64,000 nucleotides of DNA from Tanypteryx hageni. Its lineage: Eukaryota; Arthropoda; Insecta; Odonata; Petaluridae. The stretch lies in contig CM054113.1 in the NCBI GenBank assembly GCA_028673005.1, forward strand, positions 37,328,117 through 37,392,116, in the 5' to 3' direction. Within the stretch, counting starts at the first letter, position 1. Every line of letters starts with the position of its first letter. Below, piece after piece: positions 34,991 through 46,085 of the stretch. The notes below the pieces were generated by a model. That model did not search any database and was not told the origin of the DNA. It saw nothing but the letters and a program-made list of their open reading frames with translations. The position numbers and the translations under genes are program-made.

Positions 34991-35844
34991 TAAGAACTTC
35001 ATTAAGATAAACATTTTTTTTCGACCTGCTGATTCCCTCTTTTCTACGCGCTATGGGTATCTAAGAGGTAGTGCAATGAATGGCTGGCCAGATTCAAAAG
35101 TTTAGGAAGAAAGGTGACTTCCGTTTTATTGTTCGAAGATGAGATTAACATTTTTTAGTATAGGAGTTGGAGACAATGTAATTGTCTTCAAGTTTTGTTT
35201 GAAACATTTTTCTATTAAACGGTTTATTTAAGAGATACATATTTCAATTACCCGTATGAATTTGTTAAGTATGTCTCCACGTGATACCTTAGTTTCTGTT
35301 GCTATGATCAAATCTTATAAATGTTTATAGCGATGACTACGCTGCCAAGGGCAACTTTAATTGTGATAAAAATTATCCCATTGCCACCTAACGTCATTTT
35401 TGTCAACAAATTTTCTTGTAAATATTGACGATTCTAGAGCTGCAAACGATAATTAATTAATTTAATCGCCATCGATCTTTTGTTATCCATAGCAACAAAT
35501 AATTTTGTGTACTTATTGTTCTTTCGATGTGAAAAGCGATTCATAGTATCTTTCACTGTGAAAAGTATTGTGTTACATGGGTATTCACTAGTGGAATTGC
35601 CGATAATTATTCTTAAGGACACTGATGTAACTTCTCATTTTTATTTAAATCCTATTCGTCCTGTATGTAGAAGGGCATGTGTTGGACACATCAGATTTTT
35701 TTTAGAAATGTAGTCTTGTCTCGAAAGTGTTATTCGGGTGTTAAATAAACTTTTTATGTAATTGATGTAATTTAGAAGAATTAGGTGAGGAAAATTTAGT
35801 TTTATTAGTTAAAATAATTTAAGCTACACGCATCGTCTCTCATC
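34991..35844. other. Non-coding stretch, no recognised feature
   Basis: AT-rich, no recognised family. It ends at the target-site duplication of the hAT-type element. Confidence 0.4.
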
Positions 35845-36112
35845 CTGTAATGCAGTGTTTCTCAAACTGTGGTCCGCGGTCCCCCAGGGGGCCGCAAAAT
35901 TATTTTGGATGCAAGGTGAAATGTCGAAATATAAAGTTTTCACAAATAAAATTTTATCAGGAAATTTTTGGAAATATGGTGTGATAAAAGTTACATAAAA
36001 TTAAGAAATTTGCAATTAAGTTTCTTATTTTTACTATTTACAATTCAAAGGGGGGCGCATGATACTCAAGGGGGCCACGACAATTGAAAGTTTGAGATCC
36101 ACTGCTGTAATG
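35845..36112. mobile_element. hAT-type MITE with perfect 8-bp TSD
   Basis: The element proper is 35853-36104 (252 bp). CTGTAATG stands directly before it (35845-35852) and directly after it (36105-36112). Terminal inverted repeats begin CAGTGTTTCTCAAACT on the left and, on the minus strand, CAGTGGATCTCAAACT on the right, with two differences in 16. Inside are GGTCCGCGGTCCCCC and GGGGGCCGC near the left end and GGGGGGCGC and GGGGGCCAC near the right, an arrangement common in hAT-derived short elements. It has no ORF and would depend on a hAT transposase in trans. Confidence 0.92.
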
Positions 36113-36835
36113 GACTCATTGAGTTTGATTTGATTTGATAAAAAAGAGGAAAATAGAAGAGATGCCAAGCCAGAAAGAAGAGCAGTAAAGCTCTCTCATT
36201 GGCAGTCCAAATAAGAATCAATAGATGAACTAACGCTTCAAAGTTTTTTTTTACCATAACGGAGAGGCAGGAAGATATATTACTGCTTTTGGGAAAAAGA
36301 TATCTAATGCATGGTAGGACTACACACCTGCGCACAGGAAAAAGTGAAAAGTGAAAAAGTAAATTATAGCTCAACTGCTTACGCAATTTAAGGAACGATT
36401 TGCACATGACGTCGCGGATTATACCTAACAACAGTGAGGTTTGCTTGACGCGAATATTTAATAGATGTACGGAGAAACCACTCGCGAACGATTAAAGCGG
36501 CGAATATTAAAACCGCGAATGTTGAGGATTTATTCTATAAACAAGATATTTAAAAAATGGGGTTATTTAAAAGCATTTTTATACGTAGGTGTAAATGAAT
36601 GCCACTCAGGCTTATATTCTACCAAGTGTTATTGAAATTCTCCAACGGAAGCTATGTTTTGGAGCCTTTCAGCGTGTAATTGGCAATGGCATCTATATTT
36701 GGATTTTTATAGTTTTTACCACTATGACATATGCAATGTTACCAGTATTTCTCCATCATTGGGCGCAATGAATTTTATTGTGCATCAATATCAAGGACAT
36801 TTGTATAATTACAATTAATTCCTATTATAAAAAGT
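36113..36835. other. Non-coding stretch, no recognised feature
   Basis: AT-rich. A 121-codon minus-strand frame at 36066-36431 overlaps the MITE end and is not recognised. Confidence 0.4.
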
Positions 36836-37406
36836 TTGGAAAGGTGTACTACTCCATGTCGGAGTACTCAGACTTTCCAAATGCGTTCTTTGGGATTTTA
36901 CAATGTTCTCAATATTTTTTGCTCAGATGAGTATTTAACGAGAAGCTAGTGAGGTACGTTGTAAAATACATGTAAGTCCTTATGTAAAGTTGTCGTTATT
37001 ATTGTCCGATTTTAACCAAAATTGGAACCAGCGCTTGAGTTGAAATAAAGGAACATTGTAAACTACATGTAGGTCTTCGTGTAAAGTGGTTGTCATTGTT
37101 GTCCGATTTTAACTAAAACTGGAATCAGTCGATCAATTTTAGCAAAACTCCCCAATGCCAAATTTCATCAAAATACGTTCAGCGGTTCCCGAGTTGAAAC
37201 AAAGGAGCATTGTAGGTCTTCATGTAAAGGAGTCGTAATTGTTGTCCGATTTTAACCAAAATTGGAATCGATCGACTAATTTTAGCAAAACTCCCCAATA
37301 CAAAATTTCATCAAATACGTTCAGGGTTTCCCGAGTTTTAACATGCGGACGGACGGACGGAAACGACTTCCCCTATATGCGCTCACTTCGTGCAAAGAAC
37401 GCATTA
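36836..37406 (+). repeat. Repeat D, copy 2, with exact 13-bp terminal inversion
   Basis: It matches 19921-20545. AATGCGTTCTTTG at 36880-36892 is exactly inverted as CAAAGAACGCATT at 37393-37405. Internal units are anchored at 36967, 37064 and 37212; the first is shortened by about 50 bp and the third lacks the TACATG anchor. The leader TTTGGAAAGGTGTACTACTCC upstream is shared with copy 1, so the true 5' limit may be about 36836. Confidence 0.82.
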
Positions 37407-37969
37407 TAAAAGCCAATCTCATCGTGTAAAATTTTATGAAGTGATCCAACGGTTTCTTCGAGTTCGATACATCTTTTCGTAGATTTTCGGAACGACCCTT
37501 TGGAGGTTTTCAATGAATCATCGTCCATGATAAGCGCTCGATTCCAGAAGAGTTTAATTTATCTCTTTGATTAATATGTGGGTGTAGGATATTTTTCGTT
37601 TACACTTCCAATAATATTATTAAGTACGAGGCACTTGGAAAGTTTCGCGGCAGTGCAGTGCGCAATAGAAGGAACATAGGTGTCATGCGCCATCAGGAGA
37701 CTTATTCTTTTAATTTATTCAAAAAAACTATCATCAAAATTCAGACTATAGTATAATATTTTATTTAACATCAACGCAGTCGATTCAAGGAAAATGCGTT
37801 AGCGGCTATAGATTAGTTTATTCCTTTCTTATCTTCAGATTAACCCTTTATTTAAGTCAGTAGAACGTACCACCGTCTCCCAATAGAGTTAGAGCAACAT
37901 TCCAAATCGTCGCGTAGTATGTGTCAAGCTTTCTATTTTCTCGTCGGCGGATCGGTTAACATTCCTTGG
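37407..37969. other. Non-coding stretch, no recognised feature
   Basis: AT-rich sequence between repeat D and the GC-rich block. Confidence 0.4.
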
Positions 37970-38620
37970 TGTCGCCCCTGCCCCCTCCTCCCCCCCGCCC
38001 TCCTGTTCCTCCCACCCACCCATCCGAACGGGTTAGCCCTCGGGTATTCATCCGGCCTTCCCCCAGTTAAATCGGAGCCTATCTAACTTTGGTCTCCCCC
38101 CTTCCTTCCTTCTCTTCCTCCCGCCGCCCAAACCCGCAACCTCCCACTTCCCCTCTCGCGACCTCCCTCGCCTTCCCCTCTCCCTCTCTTTCCTTCCCCG
38201 CGACCTCACTTCCATTCCCCGTTCGAGGGCGCGCTCTCTCTCTCTCCCCATTCTTGCAAACTCCACCCCCGCCTCCCCCGACCCCATCCCGCGACCTTTT
38301 TACCCCTTCTCCGTCCGCTCTGCGGTTCCTACCTCCGTTCGATTCTCCCCGACTACCGACCGCTCGTTCCCTCTCTCACACACACGCACGCACGCGCGCG
38401 GACACAAACACGCCTCCGACTTCCACCACCTCTAATCACTCATCGCCACAACAATGTCCAAAACTCGACCGGTTTCCATCTCCCGTTCTCATCTGCCGAA
38501 GCCGGCGAAATGCGTCCTCTCTTCGTGACGCGCAGTTCCATCATGGCTCCGAGTTCGATAGTCATCGTTTCGACGCTAGAAACTCGCGCATCGATTAATT
38601 AGTTTAATGGCGCTCGGATC
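37970..38620. other. GC- and CpG-richer block
   Basis: C-rich on the plus strand with frequent CG dinucleotides (for example CTCGCGACC, GGGCGCGC, GCACGCACGCGCGCGG at 38387-38402) and a CA/CG microsatellite. A 169-codon Ser/Pro-rich frame (38089-38598) spans it and a 79-codon frame opposes it. Both look compositional. Whether it is a promoter or first-exon region cannot be decided here. Confidence 0.45.
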
Positions 38621-39094
38621 CGTTTCAAGAGGGCGGGTTAAACGAGTTTTTTTAATGCATTTGGGAAGGCGAATTTTTCCGCGTTGAAATGAGGAAATTA
38701 GCACCGAAGCCGATGCTCTCTCGCTAATTAATTGATCCCGGGGGAAACTATAAAAATCGATAATTTTTCCGTCGCACTTATAATCTTTCGGAGGTGCATT
38801 TTGAAACATAATGGATTGGGATGATTTAAACGCTATTTTGTTTATTTTTCTTTCGATTGCAGCCATTTTCAGTTCATTCGTCCGTTTATTTATTGATGCT
38901 CTGGGAGCAGAACCTGTTGAAGTTAGTTGAATTAGTCCATTTTGTGTGCATAAAGTAATGACTAGAAAAACAAAGTTAAAGAACAAAATATTTTTAACAA
39001 CGAACGAAAAATAAAGGCATGGTGGCCAACTTCCTATGATTAATTATTCAGTTGTTCTTAGTTTAATTTAGTTGTTCATCTTAATAACTAAGGG
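38621..39094. other. Non-coding stretch, no recognised feature
   Basis: AT-rich. The 136-codon minus-strand frame at 38576-38986 is not recognised. Confidence 0.4.
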
Positions 39095-39346
39095 CAGAGT
39101 CGGGACAAGAGACAGGCGAGCGAGGCATCCGCCTAGGACGTAACACGATTAAGGGGCACGACAATTTAAAAATTGAACTTTTAAATGTAAGGATTTATAT
39201 TATAAAATATACCTATTTTGTTTTACCTCTACATTGTAAGTATACTGGTTTTGAGGGATAAAACTGTGTACTGTATACTTTAATTAGGTGGGGAGCGCAA
39301 TTTTCAAACCTTGTTTAGGGCGCAAGAATATCTTGTCCAGGTTCTG
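39095..39346. mobile_element. hAT-like MITE, CAGAGYCGGGACAAG family, copy 1
   Basis: It begins CAGAGTCGGGACAAG and its right end, on the minus strand, begins CAGAACCTGGACAAG. The interior matches the reverse complement of 57973-58238, including AGGCGAGCGAGGCA, CCTAGG, a CTACATTGTAA-like core and AGGTGGGGAG. Flanking 8-mers (ACTAAGGG and CCTAAGAA) share CTAAG, so a decayed TSD is possible. There is no ORF. Confidence 0.8.
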
Positions 39347-41239
39347 CCTAAGAAAAAGGGCCTTTCGGGAAACCGTGTAATCCATTAAACGCAAGTAATA
39401 AGTAGTATTTTTTCTGTCAATAGATAGCATTGCGATACGGCTTGCGTTACTTGGAGCATAACGTACAGGCAACACCACTTGGAAAGGAAAAGTAATTTCT
39501 TGATTGGGATCGCTTGAGTGATCCTATCTCCTGTCGTTTTTCTTCTGCTTAGCCATTGATCAAACTAGGGAATCCGCCTTCTCGTGTCATCCTGGATATA
39601 TAGAATGATGTCCCAATCTCCAGTTTCAAATATAATCTCCATATTTCGCTATCAGTCTTCTAGCTAACGCGTTTCATAAAAGGCTAATCCTCACCACCGC
39701 TTGTGATTCGCATACCTGGCTGAACGTGGGGAATATACCCTCAGGTGGTTATGTCTCTATACATACTGCGCAAGTTTTCTTTTGGTTTCGAGGCGCAGAA
39801 ATTCGCTGAATTACCCTAGTTTCATTATTCAAATTATAGATTAATTTTGCAAGTTCGTTCTCTCCGTACTCGTTACTTATTACCAACATGTTTGTTAAGT
39901 TACATAGTAGATGCGCCACTCTACTTTTTTCAGTGAATTTAAACAGAGACTAGAGATATTTCCATTTGACTTTTTCTACATATTTTTAAGAATTAAGCCA
40001 CCGAGTGGCTCGAGGCCATGAATTAATGAATAGTTATCATTCGAGAATAGAAGAATGTTTTATTTTAGTTGGTAAATTATATTTTAATGACGCACAAATT
40101 TATCCCAATGGTAATTTGTTCAATTTAGTTTTCTTACGTACTATCTCTTCAGCTACAATTGTTTTCAACCAAATGCTATCCTGGTACATATAGCTTCTAT
40201 AGAATCAGCACACAATACGCAGTTAGCGCGGCTCGTAAAAATTGCATTTCTCCCTACATCTCACGCCTATTATCCTGCGTTTAGAGATTTTTGTGTCGGT
40301 ATAGCGGTAATTCCTACTTTTTCTACAATTCCTATTAAATGAGCGCCATCAGTACGTATTCACGTGTTTCATTGATTGAGTTGAAGTTTGCTATGACAAG
40401 GGTGTACTCAGAAAAGCCTTTCCATTGGTTTTTCGATCGTCATTTCGTCGTGGTCGAGGATGATACGCAAAGAATGTAAATTGTAAGGAAGACTCGTTCT
40501 TGCTGCAGTCATCGATTCTCTGTACATTCATCCGAGCCATTTAGCTTAGTCACGTGTTTTATAAATGACATCCCTCGCTCTTTTCATGTTTTACGAGATT
40601 CATCAAAAATTATTAATTTCACAACCAACTGTTTCGAATCGATATTCTATTAATCTTCGTTTTACGTCCCAAATTTCACCATTTCACGCCGAAGAAGGAA
40701 TGAGCGCTCAGATGAAGAATTATCGCTGTACGATAATTAGCTGTCGATATAAAGCGTAAATGTAAATTAGGATAGGTGAACGTCACCTTTGAGTTATTGC
40801 ACAATGTAGGCATGAATCATTCTATTCATATATTTCCCTATAAATTGGCTTTTACTTTACATTTGTAGCTTATTCATTTTAATTTTACTCGAGAGCTAGA
40901 AAGTTTTGAAGGTAATAACGTCGAATTGATATCTACATAATTATTGCAGCCTTTAAAAAGGGGCGAATGAATTTTTAAATTACAACTGCATATGCTGAAG
41001 AAGCAAAAAAGTTTACCCCATTTTCTGTCAGTTCTTTTCATCATTAACGATATACTTAAAGTGATGGCCTTTTACCAGAGGATATATACAATTCTATTTA
41101 TATTGCATTGCATCTCAGTGAAAGTGGGTCGTAGAGTACACCACTAAAAAAACGAAAAAATGGTGGAAAATATGCAAAATAGAGGGAAGATATCGCATTG
41201 TTCGTTTTGCTGTGCGTAAATTAATTACAGCTCCGAATT
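39347..41239. other. Non-coding stretch, no recognised feature
   Basis: AT-rich with short frames only. No bounded repeat seen. Confidence 0.4.
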
Positions 41240-41760
41240 CCGAGTTTTTCTTTACTTAATGAATGCCACCCTTTGTGTTGCGAAGGCAGTTTATGTATTC
41301 TGTTGTCGAGAGCACTCGGGGACGTGGAAGGGTGGCAGTTCTTTGTTTTCCGTTGGAAACGGGGACAGGGGAAGCTCTGAGCGAGAGAGGGGAGGAAAGA
41401 GGAAGGTGAGGGAAGGATTGGAAGCGGGAGGCCTTTAATGGAACCCAGTCCTAACGGGACCCTAGCAGCGAAAGGGGGTAAGGTGCGGCGGTGTGAGAGG
41501 TCGAGGCAATACCGCCACGATGTAATCCCTTTCTTTGATTCCCGTGACCTCGATCGCTAAGATGTACGAGTGTTTTATCGCGCATCGCAATGCACATCCC
41601 GCGTGCAAAACTACGCGCACGACTTCTCCTTCAACGAGAATGCATCGCGCTGTGATGGGGAGGTGGAGTTGTTGGGTGAGGCACTCGCGTCTCTCGGCTG
41701 ATGACGCCCGAGTTGCGATGAGGACCCGGAGAACTGAGGATCCTTGATTCCTAGCATCGG
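41240..41760. other. GC-richer block with purine-rich run
   Basis: Purine-rich at 41330-41480, CpG-richer at 41460-41740. A 70-codon frame (41535-41747) is not recognised. Confidence 0.4.
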
Positions 41761-43779
41761 TTTTCTTCTTATTTTTCTTTTATGAGGGTAACGAGCGGAC
41801 TACTAATTATCGCGTTGGGAGCGTCCCAAAACCTCGCTCTCCATTGTTTACCTCGGGTTCGAGTCTCTCTTCGTTAAAATATTAGGGATTATGTGTGCAG
41901 TGGCTGATGGCGGCCAAGATTTGTTGTTGCTAGATGTGCAAAGTTTGCTTTTTAATGATCCTGAAATGACGGGAATCTTTCGCATACACAATGTCTCATT
42001 TCATTTGTAAAAATTTCATTTTCTTAGTCTAATCGTTTTTGGGCGAGCAAGTTATTTTGTCTCGAAAATCTACAGAATTAGCCGGTAAGATGAAACAGAA
42101 AGAAATTAGCTGCTGTTAATTTGAGCGTTAATTACGTCATGATTATTTTGCTGTTCCTGATGATTTTCTCCGTGAATTTTTATTTGTTGGATTTAAATTT
42201 TAAAGTCGCACTATGCAGATCAACTATCTATTAGGGGATTGGCTTACTGCATTTATTGCTTGTTATTTACGCAATGAAAAATACGTTTCCTCAGTTTAAA
42301 TTTTATTTTATTTATCACAGTTAAGGGCGGTGACATTTTCGTATAAAATGGAGGGCTTGTTTAATTTAACATTTTCCTTTTCAAATTAAAATAATTATCA
42401 TCATATATTTTTGGCGTCTACGGGGTAGTTTCGCTTAGTTTCGTTATGGTGGCAAAGTAAGCAATTAGGATAATTAAGGGTCAAGAGAGACTTAGAGGAA
42501 GATAGCAGAAGGAAAGGAGGGAGAAAATAAAGCTAAAGGACGAGGGCAGTCTTGTAGAGGAAAAAGAGGAGTATGGAAGGGAAGGAATGCAAATTAAATG
42601 GTTAATTAATCATTATAAAAGAGAAGTTGTCTCATCTGAATCTCTTTCTAATATGTGCTGTTTCATTTACGTGAAATTTTTTCTCAACCCTTACCCGCGC
42701 TATAAGAATGTGATTTTATACAAAGCGAATCCAAGGCCATCGGAAAATTATTTCTGCATGGAATTCTGTGATAGAATAAAATAAAATAGGTATCAAGAGG
42801 ATCGAACAGTGGTGAAAGTAAACTTGTAATAAGGCCAAAATTAGTAATTCTTTACTCCAATGAATGGAGAAAACGCCTTTTATAAAATTAGATATCTATT
42901 TACACATAAATTTACGTTTTAACTTGGTAAACTCATCTAAAAGTGTCTCCAGAATTCCGATTTCCATTTTATTTAATTAAAAATGCCTCTCAATGGTGAG
43001 ATGTTGACTCCGTCTGGCGATAATAATGGATGGTGCCATGTTGACGGTTTTGGTTCAGAGAGACACTGGGGAGATTTGATCTGAATGGAACACGTTTTTT
43101 AGAACGGGTAATTCTTCTCCTTAGGCATGTGTTTTTCTATGGAAGAATATAAAAAAATTAATTCAGGAATATTTTTGCAGGTGAAACGGAAAATAGTTAT
43201 TTTTACTGTAATATAAATCTAAAGGATAAATATTAAACGCATAACTCAAAGAAAGTCCCAACTTTTTTTAGCAAACTTCTTATCCGTTCATCTCAAACAT
43301 AATTTTGATGTAGCACTCATTATTGTTTCCATATGATTTTTCTCTTCTGTAGAAAATAAGAAAATAAAAATAACTGCTTACGGCTTCAGCTTCAAAAATG
43401 AGTCAAATTTATACTCGTTCATAAATTACGGAACGGAGAAATTGAAATGCACATTTTGATATCCATTTATTTAACAAAGTTAGTTGATAAAGGTCCGAGA
43501 GGAATCACTTGGCATATTAATACAAAAATGATGCAATTTTAAAATTCAAAAATTAAAAAGAAAACGAGAAAGAAGTTCTTCTCGAGTAGCCGAGCTTCGT
43601 TGGATTTTGAACGACTTATATCGCAGTACTTTGAGAAATTATTAATTTATGAAAATCAGACCTTAACTATTTAAAGAATATTCTCTTGCACTCTTTCATG
43701 TTCTAAAAAACATAGACCATTTATTTTCAACCGGTTATGTCTGCAGTTTCAAGTTTTAAAACACCGCGTATGCATGGGT
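41761..43779. other. Non-coding stretch, no recognised feature
   Basis: AT-rich, with a purine-rich run at 42480-42590. No family recognised. Confidence 0.4.
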
Positions 43780-44440
43780 AATATAAGAGAAATATTGAGA
43801 TGAGAGGAGGATGCAAGGAAAGACTGGATGTGGGGGAAATGTGCGAGAGGAAAGATGGAATAGAAGGGAATGGAGAGTGTTTGGAAGGAATGGCGAACAG
43901 CGGGAGAGATAATGATTGAAGATAAGGTAGAACGGCGTAAAAGAAATAAGATCACAGGAAGAGAAAGGTAAGAGGAAGGGAGAAAAATTGAGTGTTTAGA
44001 AAAAGAGGGAAGCAAAGGTCGAAAGATAACGGCTAGGTTGAGTGCAGGGAAAAAAGGAGAAACTTGAATGAAATTCTTCGAGATTTGGGGCAGCAGGCAG
44101 GAAAATGATCCGGAAAGGCACGAAAACGCGTGCGTGCAGCTCGGAGAGTCTTGGCGTGAGTCTGTGGCTAAAATCCAACCTCAGCCATGGAATTTTAAAC
44201 ATGCTCGAAACTTTTTTCGCGAAAGGTAGGGTTAGATCGAGGAAATGAGAGGGAGGGTAGGTTAAGGAAGGGGAGTGGTTTGAGAGAGAAAAGCTGCGGA
44301 AAAAGTATTCTTGCATGATAATATAAAGGAAGAGGAGGTCGGGTCTGTGTGGTATAAGAGATTTCATTGAAGGAGATAGGGAGGAAGTAGAACAAGTTAT
44401 TAATGGGAGGGAAGGCGAAGTAGGGAGAAGGAAGAGCGGG
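43780..44440. repeat. Purine-rich low-complexity tract
   Basis: The plus strand is A/G-rich with repeated GGAAGG and GAGAGG words. Minus-strand frames here are Ser/Pro/Leu-rich and compositional. Confidence 0.65.
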
Positions 44441-45863
44441 CACATTTCAGGATATGATGCTTCATCTAGGAGTAATTAATGAGCGTTAATATTTCAGTCA
44501 TTTTTAGTTCGTTCGTATGATTGTCCGTATTAGTAATATTGAAGTAAAATAGACTCAACCGTAAAATTCAATATTTAGAGACGCACTGAGAAGGACAGTA
44601 AAGAAATAATAGAACAAAGCGTCAACGTTGAGGGTTGAAAAACAATAAAAATAAATTAAAACAAAAACCACAAATTTACAGGTTTAGGGGTTGTTATTAC
44701 TCGCCAGGGCCCTGTTGTCACTCTCACTCATGCACTCACCCAATCACTCGAACACAAATCCTAAAGATAGAAAGGATAAAAACCGGGTTTAAGGGAGAAT
44801 GTTATACTCCAGGGAATCGAATATCATACCGTTGTACAACCGCGACAGAGTCCTAATAAGCAGCCACACACACTCACACAATTTTACGGTTAAGGAGTCA
44901 GTTTTACTTTAATATAATTTTCATCGTAGTCTCCACCATTAATTATTAACGTATTAGTAATAGATGCCTGACGAATTAATTGAGATAGAGCAACTATGTT
45001 TTCTGGAAATTATTCAACATCCAAGTGAAGATTTTGAAAACATTTAAGTGATCGTCCGTCTGTCCGTTCAGGCGATATTTATCGAATCAATGGAGTTAGA
45101 GCCACCAAAAAATTTCCGTGTAGTTCTTTCCTCGTGTGTTTTAGGTTCGAGTTGGGTTCGAATAATTGGTCTCAGGGGAATAATGGGAATTTTTTCCCTC
45201 AGCGTGTGGTTTAGAAGGAATTTTTTGGAGACCGGTTAAAAAGGTTCGAGAGGAGAGGGTAAGGAAGCGAACAATTGCAGTGCAGGGAACGCTTTGCGGC
45301 GGGTTGGCGAAGAGGCGGTGTGGGTTAAGGTGTATTGAAGGGAAATGCGTATTTGGGAAGGGCTTTGCTTCTGGGAACGGTTTTAATGGGATCGCACATT
45401 GTGGCGCAGTGCATTTGAGTGAATCTCTCTCTTTCCTTTCCTTCTCTCTCTCTCTCCCCTTAAAATCCTCCCTATATCGTCTCCACTCTTTCTCTCTCAA
45501 TGGCTAATGGCGGTGGAATTAGGCCGAGGTATAATGAGGGCGTGAGTGCCTTTCTAGAAGTGGATTGTATCGTTTTGGAGGAGATGCAGACAAGAGAATC
45601 TAGGGATGACGGAAAATAGAAAGGCAGTGGGAGAATAGAAAGGTAGAGGGACAATAGAAAGGTAGATGTGCCTCGAAAGGTCGGAGATGCCACTGGTATC
45701 GATTGCAGTTAGACTGTCAGTTTTATTGATCAAGGGACAGGGAATTTCAATCTCCTCAGCGATACAAATGGTACCCATGATTAACTACCTCAGGAACAGT
45801 AATTATAGCGTCTGTTGTCAATCCGGATAGAGAGACGATGAGGTGGCTTTATTTTGGCACTTC
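44441..45863. other. Non-coding stretch, no recognised feature
   Basis: Includes a CT run at 45424-45460 and a short imperfect minisatellite of AATAGAAAGG(C/T)AG-type units at 45610-45670 (three units). No gene recognised. Confidence 0.45.
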
Positions 45864-46085
45864 TATTATACCCACACATTTGTACTGTTCTATTATACCC
45901 CCATATTTGTACTGATACTTTTCCGTATACCGTATCTACCCTCCCGGGTTAGGGTGGAGGGGTTAGATTAGGTATGGTTTTAAAATATTAAGAACAAATT
46001 TGAAAACTTTTGCTGGGTAATAACGGAAAAGTATCGGTACAAATGTGGGGATAACACAGAACAGTACAAATGTGGGAGTATAATA
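45864..46085. mobile_element. MITE with ~64-bp terminal inverted repeats
   Basis: 45864-45927 pairs with 46022-46085 at most positions. Each arm contains two direct copies of an ATTATACCC..CATTTGTACTG-like motif followed by GATACTTTTCCGT. The roughly 95-bp centre contains GGTTAGGGTGGAGGGGTTAG and has no ORF. TA dinucleotides border the element but a TSD is not certain. Confidence 0.82.

Noticed and set aside
36836..37406. Helitron call for repeat D
   Set aside because: A leader hairpin exists, but no convincing TC start, CTRR end or A-T insertion site could be shown.
38089..38598. 169-codon Ser/Pro-rich frame in the GC-rich block
   Set aside because: Composition explains it; an opposing frame is also open and no motif is recognised.
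41790..41870. GGTTCGAGTCT, a tRNA B-box-like string
   Set aside because: The surrounding bases do not form a T-stem or a cloverleaf, and no A-box was found at the right distance.
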